Positions 11,480 to 24,559 of a stretch of 64,000 bases of DNA are shown in pieces. The notes below the pieces were generated by a model that did no database searches, had not been told where the DNA came from, and saw only the letters and a list, made by a program, of their open reading frames with translations. The stretch spans positions 46,598,973-46,662,972 of the forward strand of contig NC_080081.1 of assembly GCF_949987535.1 (NCBI RefSeq), written 5' to 3'. The first letter of the stretch is position 1. The number at the start of each line of letters is the position of its first letter. This DNA comes from Balaenoptera acutorostrata (Eukaryota > Chordata > Mammalia > Artiodactyla > Balaenopteridae). The position numbers were made by a program, and so were the translations under genes.

Positions 11480-11686
11480 GTTTTTCTCAATCTCAGCAGT
11501 ATTTCCACTTTGGACCACATTGTTCTTTGTTGCAGAGGCTGTTCTGTACATTATAGGATGTTTAGTACATCCCTGGTTTCTACTCACTAGGTACCATTAG
11601 TACAGCCCAGTTGTGACAACCAAAATTTCTCCAGACATTGCCAAATGTCTCCTGGTTGGCAAAATTCCCACTGGTTCGGAACCACA
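11480..11686 (-). mobile_element. MER5A hAT-type DNA transposon remnant
   Basis: Non-autonomous element, read in reverse. Diagnostic text: 'ttgtgacaaccaaaat', 'ccagacattgccaaatgtc' and a 3' 'ggttcggaaccac' end. No protein. Confidence 0.8.
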
Positions 11687-12804
11687 AAATGTCAAAATAA
11701 ATTTCTTGTTATGCAGCAATGCCAAAATGCAGGCAGGTACTAGTTCCTTAAATTTCTAATTTTAGAAGTTTCATGATTTCTTTTTTTAATACATTTATAT
11801 AAATATATTATATTGGAAATATAAAACAAAGGCAAGCACTTTCTATATTAATGAACAACCTTCATCAGTAAAGAAATATGAATCAAAGATAAGTTAAAAA
11901 ATGAAAACAAAGTAATAAAACTGAAGAGGTGGACTGTAGGAATTACCAGTACAGAAAAATATGTGGGCTAGTAAAACAAATATATATGATCACCATCATT
12001 AGTCCTCTTTATATTAGGTTAACAAAACCTGTCTTTATATGAATGCCTGATATTAATATCCAATATCCATGTTTTAGAAAATCCATTTTCAGTAAACCAA
12101 AGCTTCATGTTTAAGAAGTCTCTACTAAATATTTAAACTGCACCATGAGTAGATTTTAAATATGAGCTTAGTGCATGTCCCTGGCATTTGGCTTAAGGTT
12201 AGTTATGTAAACTCTAGGATACTGCAAGATTTGGGAAAATAAAACTCTAATAAATAAATCCAAGTTATTCTCAAGTGTTTTGGTGGAAAAATTATGTATG
12301 ATGTAATAGTCACATGCTATTTCTGATTTCTGGACAATAACAAAAGTATTAGTTCAGAAAGAGTGCAAAGTTAAGGACACTCTTGTAGCAGCAGGAGAAA
12401 AAGAAATAAAACCTTTGGACACAATGACTAGCCACGATGATTGAAAAAGTTATCTCCAAGGTCATCAAGAATGTATGTACCTTTAAATTAAATATCATTA
12501 AAAGCACAAAGAAATGTTTTCATTTTTACCAGCTTGTGGGCATACTAATGATGCTCAGAAATAAAAATTCAAAATCAACTACACAATTATTGTTAATATT
12601 TTTGAACAAATTAGCTACATTTAGAAAATTATTAGAGTTGAATTTTTACTATTTAACATCTTTTCTAAAACGATTTGAAGTATATGTAATTCCATGTTTT
12701 CAGTTAAGCAAAATTAATACAATATTGAATTTTAATTGTTATTGATTTACATTTAGAGATGTGCAACATCAATAGATTTAGAGAGACTTTCAGTTATCAA
12801 TATA
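11687..12804. other. Unique AT-rich DNA
   Basis: No gene seen. The 102-codon frame at 12437-12745 is AT-driven and resembles nothing I know. A loose inverted repeat (ttaaaagtaa / ttactttttaa) lies near 11415-11450. Confidence 0.5.
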
Positions 12805-13065
12805 CAGTCTGCCATTCAACCAACATTTCCTGAGGGTCTTCTTTATGCCAGCAACAGTTCCTTTGCAGGAGTGTACACAGAGACCTGGTTCCTCAGTCAT
12901 GGATCTTGTGTTCTAGTGGAGGAAGAAAGCAAATAAACAAATTAACAAATAATGAGTAATAAAACATGAGGCAGTGATAACAATAAAGATGGAAAAATAG
13001 AAAGGGCCTGAGTGTTAATTAGACCATGAGGTTCGGGAGGGCTTCCACAAGAAGTGATTCTAAAC
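12805..13065 (+). mobile_element. Probable L2 LINE remnant
   Basis: Worn text ('ccaacatttcctgagggtctt', 'gttctagtggagg', 'gggcttccacaagaagtg') fits a common L2 3' region. Divergence is high. Confidence 0.5.
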
Positions 13066-14352
13066 CAAGCCATGAATGACAAAAAATTTTTTGAGATTCC
13101 AGGGAAAAGAAATAACTACTATGCTTTGTATAATCAAGCACTTCTTAGGTGTACGATGGAGTGTTGAGACTCAGTGTTGGAGTCCAAAGCATAATGTTTC
13201 TCCTTAGAATAATGGAAGAGAGAAAAGTAAAACTGAACCAGAATAGGCTACAGGATCTGCTTATTAGTGTGTCAGCAGCTGCCATTATTTTTGCATATAT
13301 CCTTGAAAAATGATACTTTCGTGACCTTCTTGCTGATTCTTCAGGAAGAAATGAATCCTATGATTTACAAATAAAAAGTTCAGAGTTCCCAGCCAAATAC
13401 AGGAAGCACTTTGGAAAAGTTCCAGTTTCTGTGGAAGGAAGATCAAAATTTCAAAGTACAAAAACCAGTAATCAAATACCCAATAAAAGTTCAGAAGGGA
13501 TCTAAGATCAAAGAGAATGATGTGGTTGAAATCAAAGAAATAATTGTAACATTTGTAGGTCCTGGAGTCATGGGGAGAGGCGTGAAAGAGAGTTCCAAAT
13601 CCAGGGGGTTGTAATTGTCCTCTAATTTTGAAGAACATACCCATTTCAAATATGCTGTCTTATTTTCTCCAGAGACAAACTGGTATCTGTCAAAACACTT
13701 GTCATGAGTTTGAGCTGCTAAAACTTTTTCTATATAAAAAGAGTCTAATATTCATGAGTGGGAACTCACTTTAAATTTGGGGGAGGGAAGTTATAATCAG
13801 CTCCTTCTCCTGAAGACCACATGACTCTCTATATATGCCTGATCTTTCTATACTGATTTGGGAATATGAGTCACAAAGTGAAGTGCCAGGGAAAGTTGAA
13901 GCTGGAAATTAGGTAGAAATAAAAGTCAGGAATCAAGTAAGGAAAATGAATTTCTGTTGACATCTTCAAAGGCAAGTAAAGCATCTCTGAGTTAAAACCT
14001 CTTCTCTCTGCTCTATTATAATTCATCTGCAGTATATACCACTCACCTCTTCCAAACCTCATTCCTAGACACCTATAACCCCTGGTAATTTCTTTATGAA
14101 ATTAACTATAGACATTAACTTTTTACAATGGTCAATCATTAAATTTGAACATTTTTAAATCATTGATATGATCAGATTATTTTCCATGTTTCTTATCTAA
14201 ATGAATAACTTTCCATTTGAATTCTTGAGAATTTCTGTGCACTCTAAAGGACCTGAATAAGTATGATTAAAAGAAAAATTAGGAAGATAAAAAAAAACAC
14301 ACTTTTGGTTTTAAAATAAAACTTCAAAAGTAGAATGAACAGAAAAGTATGG
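13066..14352. other. Unique DNA up to L1-B
   Basis: No gene seen. The frames at 13285-13644 (minus) and 14244-14609 (minus) have no family features. The last 24 bases (14329-14352) resemble the sequence just after L1-B and are its likely left target duplication. Confidence 0.5.
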
Positions 14353-16166
14353 ATCTCAGAGGAGTCAAGATGGCAGAATAGGAGGATGTGGAATTCATCT
14401 CTCCTTACAAGTACATCAATAATACATCTACAAATGGAACAATTCTGACAGAGCCCCTGCTGAACATTAGCAAAATACTTTGGACACCTAAAAGGACAAG
14501 AAAATCCTCTTGCAACTGGGTAGGATGAAAGAAAGAAAGAAAAAAAGAAAAGAGGAATCAAAAAAGGGACCAGGAACACTGGAAGCTGAAAGGGAGGGGA
14601 GGTCCCCACTCTCAGAAAAACTCCTTAACAGTGGGGAAATCAGCTGGGACAGAAAGGGACCTTCAGGGGATCAAAGGAGAATGCAGCAGATGTTCTGTGG
14701 AAGGCAGGACAAAGTAAGAACTCCACACACGTTCTGTGCTGCAGCTCTGTGCACCCCGGGCTGAGTCATGAGTCTCCTGTTGCAGAGGGGGGCTGGGTGC
14801 TGGCAAGTGGAGTTTGGAGTGTGGACCCAGGGAGGGGACAGCTACTGGTTGTGAAAAGACAGCCTGAAGGGACAGGAATAAGGAGCTCCACAAACAGGAA
14901 AAAGAAGTGAGACATCATTGTTGAGTTGCTTGCAAGGGGCAGGGCTGCCATTGTAACCCCTTTCCACACCCGTCAGTTTCTTCAGCCTCCACGAGCACTG
15001 GGAGGGGCACCCATCTGAGCAGTCTCACATGTCCTTCAGGCCAAGGCCTCCTCTGCCCGCATAGGCTCCAGGGTGGGATGCCGCCCATCCCAAGGCCTCC
15101 TTGGGAATCAGCCCTGGACGCCCCTGCCTAAGATAGGAATCTGCCAGTGCTGGTGGGGGCTGAGTGATAAAGCATGTGGTTAAGAGGGCAGGTCCAGGTA
15201 AAGGACCTCTGTTGGCTGCACGGATGTAGCAGAGGGGATGGGAGTGAGGGGATGTGCGACCAGGAATGCCCCTAGAGGAAGCGTTTTCTGCCTAGAAAAC
15301 GAGGCACCTTTGTTGAGTGGCGCACAAGGGGCTGGGCCACTGTCACTCCCACACACCAGGTCCTGCCTCTGCAGGCACTGGGAGGGACTCCCACCAGAGC
15401 AAACAAGCCCCAGTCTGTTGTAACTGCCTGCCAGTCCCCGCTACCACAGGCAATTCAAGCACACCCCAATTGTGGCCAACGTAGCACTCCCCAGCCTGAG
15501 GGAGTAAGTGTGCCCCAATCAGCCACTGTTTTCAATTCCCATCACCTGGGTGGGGAACAGACTCCTGAGGGAAGAGGAATGGAAATCTTTCCGTGCAGCT
15601 GCTGCACAAGCCACAAATTAAATCCCCTCAATAGGCTTGGTAAATCCTGCATCTGTGGAATATCTGAATAAACAACAAGTGTTCACAATAAGACTGGTGT
15701 AGCTGTAGCAGCAGTAGACATTGGTGGTAAGTACACATGGGAGTTACAGCTCAGAGTCTGAGCTGACCCCAGAGTGCCCACAACTGGTCCAGAGACCTAC
15801 CTAGAGGTATCCACCTTGACACCAAGACCCATCTCCACCCAGCTGTCTGCAGGCTCCGGTGCTGGACACCTCACACCAAACAAACAGCAAGATAGGAACA
15901 CAGCCCCACCCCCCAGCAGACAGGCTGCCTAAACTCCTACTAAGCTCACAGAGACCCCAAAACTCTCCACATGATGCAGCACTGCCCATCAGAGGGAAGA
16001 GACTCAGCTCCACCCACCAAAGCACAGACACCAGTCCCTCCCACCAGGAACCCTACACAAGCCCTTGGACCAATCTTACCCACCCGGGGGCAAACAATAG
16101 AAGCAAGAGGAGCTACGACCCTGCAGCCTGTGGAAAGCAGACCATAAACACGGTAAGTTAGACAAA

Positions 16167-17070
16167 ATGAGATGGCAGAGAAATATGTTGCAGAGGAAGG
16201 AGCAGGGTAAAAACCCAAAAGACCAAATAAATAAAGAGGAAATAGGCAATCTACCTGAAAAATAATTCAGAGTAATCATAGTAAAGATGATCCAAGATCT
16301 CAGAAATGGAATGCAGGCACGGATCAAAAAGGTACAAGAAATGTTTAACAAGGACCTAGAAGAGCTAAAGAATAAACAATCAGTGATGAACAACACAATA
16401 ACTGAAATGCAAATACACCAGAAGGAATCAATAAAGAAATAACTGAGACAGAAAAACGGATAAGTGAGGTGGAATATAGAATACAGGAAATAACTGCCAT
16501 GAAGCAGAATAAGGAAAAAAGAATGAAAAGAAATGAGGACAGTCTCAGAGACCTCTGTGACAACATTAAATACACCAATATTCGAATTATAGGGGTCCCA
16601 GAAGAACAGGAAAAAGAGAAATGGTCTGAGAAAATGTTCGAATAGATTATAGTCGAAAACTACCCTAACATGGGAAAGAAAATAGTCACCCAAGACCAGG
16701 AAGCACAGCGGGTCCCAGGCAGGATAAACCAAAGGAGAAACATGCCAAGACAAAAATTAATCAAATAAGATAAATTAAATACAAAGAAAAAATATTAAAA
16801 GCAGTAACAGAAAAACAACAAATAATATACAAGGGAATCTCCATAAGGTTATCAGCTGATATTTCAGCAGAAACTCTGCAGGTCAAAAGGGAGTGGCAGG
16901 ATATATTTAAAGTAAAGAAAGGGAAAGACCTACAACCAAGATTACTCTACCCAGCAAGGATATCATTCAGATTAGAAGGAGAAGTCCAAAGCTTTACAGA
17001 CAAGCAAAAGCTAAGAAAATTCAACACCACCAAACCAGCTCTACAACAAATGCTAAAGGAACTTCTCTAA
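16167..17070 (+). pseudogene. L1-B ORF1 remnant
   Basis: Starts at the ATG at 16167 and ends at the TAA at 17068. The MQARIKK-QEMFNKDLEELK coiled-coil text is visible in one frame and the YPARISFR-like C-terminal text in another. Multiple frameshifts and stops. Confidence 0.9.
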
Positions 17071-17128
17071 GTGGGAAACACAAGAGAAGAAAAGGACCTA
17101 CAAAAACAAATCCAAAACAATTAAGAAA

Positions 17129-20100
17129 ATGGAAATAGGAACATACACATCAATAATCACGTTAAATGTAAATGGATTACATGCTCCAACCAAAAGATGT
17201 TGTGTGGATACAAAAACAGGACCTGTATATATGCTGTCTACAAGAGACCCACTTCAGACCTAGGGACACAGACAGACTGAAAGTGCGGGGATGGAAAAAG
17301 ATATTCCATACAAATGGAAATCAAAAGAAAGTTGGAGTAGCAATTCTCATATCAGACAAAATAGACTTTAAAATAAATACTATTAAAAGAGACAAAGAAG
17401 GACACTACATAATGATCAAGGGGTCAATCCAAGAAGAATATGTAACAATTGTAAATATTTATGAACCTAACATAGGAGCACCTCAATACATAAGGCAAAT
17501 GCTAACAGCCATAAAAGGGGAAATTGACAGTAACACATAATAGTGGGGAATTTTAACATTCCACTTACACTAAAGGATAGATCACTCAGACAGAAAAAGC
17601 AGTAAGGAAACACAAGCCTTAAATGGCACACTAGACCAGACAGAATTAATTGCTATTTGTAGGATATTCCATCCAAAAGAGCAGAATACACTATCTTCTC
17701 AAGTGCACATGAAACATAATGCAGGATAGATTACATCTTGGGTCAGAAATCAAGCCTCAGTAAATTTAAGAAAATTGAAATCATATCAAGCATCTTTTCC
17801 AACAACAACGTTAGGAGATTAGGAGTCAGTTATAGGAAAAAAACTGTAAAAAACACAAACACATGGAGACTATACAATACACTACTAAATAACCAAGAGA
17901 TCACTGAAGAAATCAAACAGGAAATTAAAGAATACATAGAAACAAATGAAAACGAAAACAAGACAACCCAAAACCTATGGGATACAACAAAAGCATTTCT
18001 AAGACGGAAGTTTATAGCAGTACGATCCTACCTCAAGAAACAAGAAAAATTTCAAATAAACAACCTAACCTTACACCTAAAGTAACTAGAGGAAGAACAA
18101 CAAACAAACCCAAAGTTAGTAGAAGGAGAGAAATCATAAAGATCAGAGCAGAAATAAATGAAATGAACAATAGCAAAGATCAAGGAAACTAAAACCTGGT
18201 TCTTTGAGAAGATAAATAAGATTGATGAACCTTTAGCCAGACTCATCAAGAGAAAAAGGGAGAGGACTCAAATCAATAAAATTAGAAATGAAAAAGGAGA
18301 AGTTACAATTGACACCGCAGAAATACAAAGGATCATAAGAGACTACTACAAGCAACAAAGAAAAGTCCAGGACCAGATGGCTTCACAGGTGAATTCTATT
18401 AAACGTTTAGAGAAGAGCTAACACCCATCCTTTTCAAACTCTTCCAAAAAATTGCAGAGGGAAAAACGCTCCTGACCTCATTGTACAAGGCCACCATCAC
18501 CCTGATACCAAAACCAAATATATCACATACAAAAAAGTTACAGGCCAATATCACTGATGAACATAAATGCAAAAATACTCAACAAAATACTAGCAATCTG
18601 AATCCAACAACACACCAAACAGATCATACAACATGATTAAGTGGGATTTATCCCAGGGATGCAAGGATTCTTCAATATATGCAAATCAATAAATGTGATA
18701 CATCATATTAACAAATTGAAGGAGAAAAACCATATGATCATCTCAATAGATGCAGAAAAAGCTTTTGACAAAATTCAACACCCATTTATCATAAAAACTC
18801 TCCAGAAAGTGGGCATAGAGGGAACCTACATCAACATAATAAAGGCTAATATGAAAAATCCACAACAAACATCCTTCTCAATGGTGAAGAACTGAAAGCA
18901 TTTCCTCTAAGATCAGGAACAAGACAAGGATGTCCCCTCTCATCACTATTATTCAACATAGTATTGGAAGTCCTAACCACGGCAGTCAGAGAAGAAAAAT
19001 AAATAAAAGGAATACAGATTGGAAAAGAAGAAGTAAAACTGTCACTGTTTGCAGCTGACATGATACTGTACCTAGAAAATCTTAAAGGTGCCACCAGAAA
19101 ACTAATAGAGCTAATCAATGGATTTAGTAAAGTTGCAGGATACAAAATTAATTCACAGAAATATCTTACATTCCTATACACTCACAACAAAATATCAGAA
19201 AGAGAATTTAAGTAAAGAATTCCAGTCACCATTGTAACAAAAAGAGTAAAATACCTAGGAATAAACCTACCTAAAGAGGCAAAAGACCTGTATGCAGAAA
19301 ACTATAAGATACTGATGAAAGAAATCAAAGATGACACAAAGAGATGGAGAGACATACCATGTTCTTGGATTGGAAGAATCAATATTGTCAAAATGACTCT
19401 ACTACCCAAGGCAATCTACAGATTCAGTGCAATCTCTATCAAATTACATTTTTGTAATGTAAATGTAATTTGGCAAATGGCATTTTTCACAGAATTAGAA
19501 CAAAAAATTTTCCAATTTGTATGGAAATACAGAAGACCCTGAATAGCCAAAGCAATCTTGAGAAAGAAAAATGGAGCTGGAGGAACCATGCTCCCTGACT
19601 TCAGACTATCCTACAAAGCTACAGTAATTAAGACAGTGTGGTACTGACACAAAAACAGAAATATAGATCATTGGAACAGGATAGAAAGCCCAGAGATAAA
19701 CCCACACCCCTATGGTCACCTAATCTATGACAAAAAATGCGAGAATATACAATGGAGAAAAGACAGCCTCTTCAATAAGTGGTGCTGGGAAAACTGGACA
19801 GCTACATGTAAAAGAATGAAATTAGAACACTTCTTAACACCACACACGAAAATAAACTCAAAATGGAATAAAGACCTAAAAGTAAGGCCAGACACTACAA
19901 AACTTAAAGGAAAACATAGGCAGAACACTCTTTGACATAAATCGCAGCAAGATCTCTTTTGCCCCACCTCCTAGAGTAATGAAAATAAAAACAAAAATTA
20001 AAAAATAGGACCTAATGAAACTTTAGAGCTTTTGCACAGCAAAGAAAACTATAAACAAGATGAAAAGACAACCTTCAGAATGGGAGAAAATATTTGCAAA

Positions 20101-20845
20101 TGAAGCAGCTGACAAAGGATTAATCTCCAAACTATACAAACAGCTCATCCAGCTAAATATCAAAAACACAAACAACCCAATCAAAAACATGGGTGGAAGA
20201 CCTAAATACACATTTCTCTGAAGAAGATATACAGATGGCCAAGAGACACATGAAAAGATGCTCAACATCACTAATTATTACAGAAATGCAAGTTAAAAGT
20301 ACAATGAGGTATCACCTCACACCAGTGAGAATGGCCATCATCAAAAAATCTACAAACAATAATTGTTGGAGAGGGTGTGGAGAAAAGGGAACCCTCTTGA
20401 ACTGTTGGTGGGAATGTAAATTGAAAGAGCCACTATGGAGAACAGCATGGAGGTTCCTTAAAAAACTAAAAATAGAACTACCATATGACACAGCAACCCC
20501 ACTACTGGGCATATACCCAGAGAAAACCGTAATTCAAAAAGACACATGCATCCCAATGTTCAATGTAGCACTATTCACAATAGCCAGGACATGGAATCAT
20601 CCTAAATCTCCATCAACAGAAGAATGGATAGAGAAGATGTGGTACATATATACAATGGACTATCACTCAGCCATAAAAAGGAATGAAATTGGGTAATTTG
20701 CAGCGATGTTGATGGACCTAGAGGCTGTCATACAGAGTGAAGTAAGTCAGAAAACAATTATTGTATATTAACACATATATGCAGAATATAGAAAAATGGT
20801 ATAGATGATCTCATTTGCAAAGCAGAAATAGAGACACAGATGTAG
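17129..20845 (+). pseudogene. L1-B ORF2 remnant
   Basis: The frame begins at the ATG at 17129. Endonuclease pieces (QETHFRPRDTDRLKVRGWKK, NIYEPN) lie at 17172-17540. The reverse transcriptase palm motif region [17 protein letters not shown] lies at 18641-18895. The catalytic box reads FAAD near 19050 instead of FADD, losing one Asp. The C-terminal part ([19 protein letters not shown]) lies at 20193-20696, where the zinc-knuckle-like cysteines survive. A palindromic 27-base insertion lies at 19449-19475. Frame ends at TAG 20843. Confidence 0.92.
19441..19471. repeat. Perfect 11-bp inverted repeat within L1-B
   Basis: AAATTACATTT (19441-19451) and AAATGTAATTT (19461-19471) around a 9-base loop. 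Sister L1 copies lack about 27 bases here. Confidence 0.9.
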
Positions 20846-21121
20846 AGAACAAACATATGGGTACCAAGGGGGAAAAGGGGTGGGATTGACATATATATAC
20901 TTTTGATACTATGTATAAAATAGGTAACTAATGAGAACCTACTGTATAGGACAGGGAACTCTACTCAATGCTCTGTGGTTACCTAAATGGGAAGGAAATC
21001 CAAAAAAGAGGGGATATATGTATACATTTAGCTGATTCACTTTGCTGTATAGCAGAAACTAAAACAACATTGTAAAGCAATTATACTCCAATAAAAATTA
21101 AATAAATAAATAAATAAATAC

Positions 21122-21230
21122 ATAGTTGAATGAACAAAATGATGGCATTTATTTCCCCCAGGTACATTACCAAATTATTTTTAAATTCCTGTGGATGCCT
21201 GTGAGTAACAGAAATTACTCTTTAAAGTTA
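21122..21230 (+). repeat. 109-bp direct repeat, copy 1
   Basis: Begins directly after the L1-B tail. About 4 mismatches by eye to the copy at 22727-22835, with no length difference. Confidence 0.93.
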
Positions 21231-22726
21231 TTTATTCAGAAGTTCTTTCTACCTGTTTTCAATGATAAAGCCATATGGTTAATTCATTTGTTTAAAAGTG
21301 AACAAGACTAGGTCATAGTGCTTTGCAATTATTTTTATAAGTATATGTATTTTTAAATGGTGATTCTGATCTCTATGATGATATATGAATAACTTCCACT
21401 TGGCTGATTGGTTAACCAATGTTGGAAGCTCATTTTAAAATAGGAAATAGTAATTTATTATGTGGATAAATTGTTAACTGACAGTGAGTGATTCTTAAAA
21501 TGGAACATTTTTTCTTCTCACTATTGAGATGCGAATCCTAGCATCACTAAATATTTGCAGTCAAAGGCCAAACTTGTATTTTGAAAAAAGTTAATATTAA
21601 ACATTGACATCTTTAAGTATAAAATGACAGGGTAATTTGTTTTGTTACCAGGGATTTGATTAATTGCATTTTAGCAAGGAATAATTCCTATAAGCATATA
21701 TAAATGAGGTGTGGACAAAACTATTGTGTAGGGAATTTTGTATTTGTGTATATTAATTGCCTGGGTTTTCAAGGATGACTGATGCATTTTAATTCAAACT
21801 TCAAATGCCCTTCAAATGAACAACCTGTGCCTGAATTTAAATCCTTACAAAGAAATAGCATTAGAAGCTCTACTTTCATTTTGTAGGTAACTAAGAATAT
21901 GAAACTGTCTCTTTTTTTTCTCATTTTTTTTCAGATTAACCTTAGCCTACTGACTATCAAATTTTTAAATGCATCAAGAACATTTTTTGTCTGAAAAACA
22001 TAGCTTGTGTTAATAGGCAAAGTTTCAGGGTTAAGGAAGAAAACATAAGTAAAAAGTGTTATCCCAAAGCTTCAAAAATGCACTTCCTCAAAATCAAGCA
22101 TTGGTAATAAAATAAATGAAATAAATTTCCCCTGCTCTCTTCTTTGTACCAAAACACTTACTTTAGGATACGTGACAAGATTTTTTTCAGTGAGTCAGCC
22201 TAATCTTAGTTATTTAAATGAAGTTGAATAATCAATCCAAAAAACCCGCCTAAGTTTTATCTTAAAACAATCATTTTTCCAAGTTTTTCCTATTATTTCC
22301 TGGCTAACTGAATCAGAAATGTTGGTTTTTAAAATATTTTTGATAGATTTTCTTTACCTGTTTTTGTAACTTCATTTCCAATTCTGACAAAATCGGGGAG
22401 TGCTAAAAATAACAAACGTGACTAATTATCAATTACCTGCAGTAAAGCGAAGCAAAAGGGGAGCTGGCATGATGGAATAAATTACATCCACTGCTAGTTT
22501 AAAAATCCAATTTTAACCATTACTTTCAACCTCCTTCTTATTAACAAATAAAATTGGACTTCTCTAAGTTCCATTACCTCTTCCTTCATCTGAAAAATCC
22601 CCTGATGGAGTTGCTGGCATAAAGATAAATATTCCAAAGACAGGAAAGAGGGGATAGAAATGCAGCAAGAAATATGGATCCTTTGCATACTTGATATTTC
22701 ACTCCAAATCTATAAATAAAAAGTAA
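21231..22726. other. Unique AT-rich DNA between the 109-bp repeats
   Basis: No gene, RNA or known repeat recognised in 1.5 kb. Confidence 0.5.
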
Positions 22727-22835
22727 ATAGTTGAATGAACAAAATGATGGCATTTATTTCCCCCAGATACATTACCAAATTATTTAAAAATTCCTGTGGA
22801 TGCCTGTGAGTAATAGAAATTACTCTTTAAAGTTA
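22727..22835 (+). repeat. 109-bp direct repeat, copy 2
   Basis: Same orientation as copy 1 and about 96% identical. Sequence diverges immediately outside both ends apart from A-rich text on the left. Confidence 0.93.
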
Positions 22836-22959
22836 ATCTAACAAAAAATATCAGATGTAAGCAAAACTTCTTAGAATAAAATGTAATTTTTATGAGGTGA
22901 CAATCTTGCCTGAGATCTGTGTTATTCTCCAACATACATATATATTCCTTTGTCCTTTA

Positions 22960-23115
22960 AATTTAGGTGGTGTTGGGATAGAAAGAAGGATAGGTGTATA
23001 GATTTATGTGATAAAACAAATATAGCAAAATTAAATTAAAATAAATCTAGGTGGAGTGTACAATTTTTTCAACTTTTCTGCTTGAAATTTTTCATAATAA
23101 AATTTGGGAAATAAA
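22960..23115 (+). mobile_element. Old L1 3'-end fragment
   Basis: Ends in 'gaaatttttcataataaaattt', the worn 3' end of ancient L1M-type elements. Confidence 0.6.
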
Positions 23116-23214
23116 AATCAGAATTCTAAAAGAAATCTCCTCCAAATAAATTTAATATAATATTAGAAGATAATTAAATATTGCATGAGTTGGTTTTCTC
23201 TGACCATATCAAGT

Positions 23215-23890
23215 GCTTTCAAATATATGGAACTACTAGAACCTTTATACATTGCTGGAGGGAATGTAAAATGATACAACCACTTTAGGAAACAATTTGG
23301 CACTTTCTTAAAAATTTAAACATATAATTACCATGTAAACCAATCATTCCTCTTCTAGGCATTTACTCAAAAAAATTAAAAAAATAAAAAGAGCTTTGCA
23401 CATAAGAGCCAAACACCAGAAAGAACTCAAAGTTCTACCAACATGTGAAAAACAGTTTATCCAAAGGAATAGTTATCAGCAATAAAAAGGAATGGGATAT
23501 TGATACATGCAGCAATATGAATGAACTTCAAAATCGTTAGTCTGAGTGAAAAAGGCTAAACAAACGTACATAATCTGTGCTTGCAGATAATTCAAACTAC
23601 TCTATAGTCTGAGTGAAAAAGGCTAGACAAATATACATAACCTATGCTTACAGATAATTCAAGCTACTCTATAGTGACACAAAGTCCATCAGTGATTCCC
23701 AGGGTACAGGGTGGACAGAAGGAAGGATGAATTACAAAAGGGCACAAGGAAACTTTTGAGGATGATAGAAATATTTATTGTGGCCATGTTTTTTGGGTAG
23801 ATGCATATGTTGAAAATGGCCAAGTTTTACACTTTAAATATGTGCAATTTAGTTTACTTCAACTATGCCTCAGTAAAATTACCCAAAAAA
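23215..23890 (+). mobile_element. Old L1 3' region
   Basis: Text such as 'attgctggagggaatgtaaa', 'aggcatttactcaa' and 'gatgatagaaatatt' matches the ORF2 end and 3' UTR of ancient L1. Contains a 67-bp tandem duplication. Confidence 0.75.
23538..23671 (+). repeat. Two tandem 67-bp units
   Basis: Both units open with 'tagtctgagtgaaaaaggct' and close with 'ctactcta'. They differ at a handful of sites, so the duplication is not recent. Confidence 0.9.
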
Positions 23891-24174
23891 ATGGCATGAA
23901 TTGGGCTTTTCAAGCGTACTTCAACACACAAACAGAAATATTTCAGGAGCACTATAAAGTAATATGAAGAACATTATAATTTTTTTAAATGATATATATA
24001 GGGATTTCCTTGTGCAAAATGGCTTTTAATGGGTATCATTTCCAACCATGGGCATGCATTTTGTTAGATACACCAGTTTTGTGGACATGCTTTGTAATCG
24101 TGCAAACTGTACAGTCACAGAGGATTCTTAGCTTGGTTTAATGCTCTGCTGTTGCCATCTTAAAATTCTTAATA

Positions 24175-24545
24175 TTTTTTTTTTCACCAATGGGTCTTTT
24201 TAATATATGAATTTATTTATTTTTGGCTGTGTGGGGTTTTTGTTGCTGCACATGAGCTTTCTCTAATTGCAGCAAGTGAGGGTTACTCTTCGTTGCAGTG
24301 CACGGGCTCCTCATTGCTGTGGCTTCTCGTTGCAGAACATGGACTCTAGGCTCGTGGGCTTCAGTAGTTGTGGCACGCAGACTCAGTAGTTGTGGTTCGT
24401 GGGCTCTAAAGCACAGGCTGAGTAGTTGTGGTGCACCGGCTTGGTTGCTCTGCTGCATGTGGGATCTTCCCGGACCAGGGCTCAAACCTGTATCCCCTGC
24501 ATTGGCAGGCGGATTCTTAACCACTGTGCCACCAGGGAAGTCCCA
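24175..24545 (-). mobile_element. CHR-2-like SINE with perfect target duplication
   Basis: Minus-strand head GGGACTTCCCTGGTGGCACA at about 24543, tRNA-like A and B boxes, and 'agtagttgtgg' motifs repeated three times in the body. The 14-base TAAAATTCTTAATA occurs at 24161-24174 and 24546-24559. The sequence it interrupted (taaaattcttaataatttttgaac) is itself a worn dispersed repeat I cannot name with confidence. Confidence 0.9.
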
Positions 24546-24559
24546 TAAAATTCTTAATA

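Larger units (their letters stand above)
14353..21121 (+). mobile_element. L1-B: near full-length LINE-1, plus strand
   Basis: It runs from the typical 5' start (gtcaagatggcag) through a GC-richer 1.8-kb 5' UTR, ORF1 and ORF2 remnants, a long-type 3' UTR (cctactgtata then ggacagggaac), and a (AAAT)n tail. A diverged target duplication is visible: AGTAGAATGAACAGAAAAG at 14329 versus AGTTGAATGAACAAAATG at 21124. Many stops, frameshifts and internal deletions (for example near 18350, where about 190 bases are missing) make it inactive. It looks older than L1-A and L1-F. Confidence 0.93.

Noticed and set aside
21895..21945. Pyrimidine tract followed by CAG, like a splice acceptor
   Set aside because: No open frame or paired donor follows; the flanking DNA is AT-rich and unremarkable.
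24420..24545. tRNA-like A and B boxes suggesting a tRNA gene (also at 4880-5001 and 26080-26209)
   Set aside because: These are SINE heads with SINE bodies, tails and target duplications; no cloverleaf with an intact anticodon arm can be supported.
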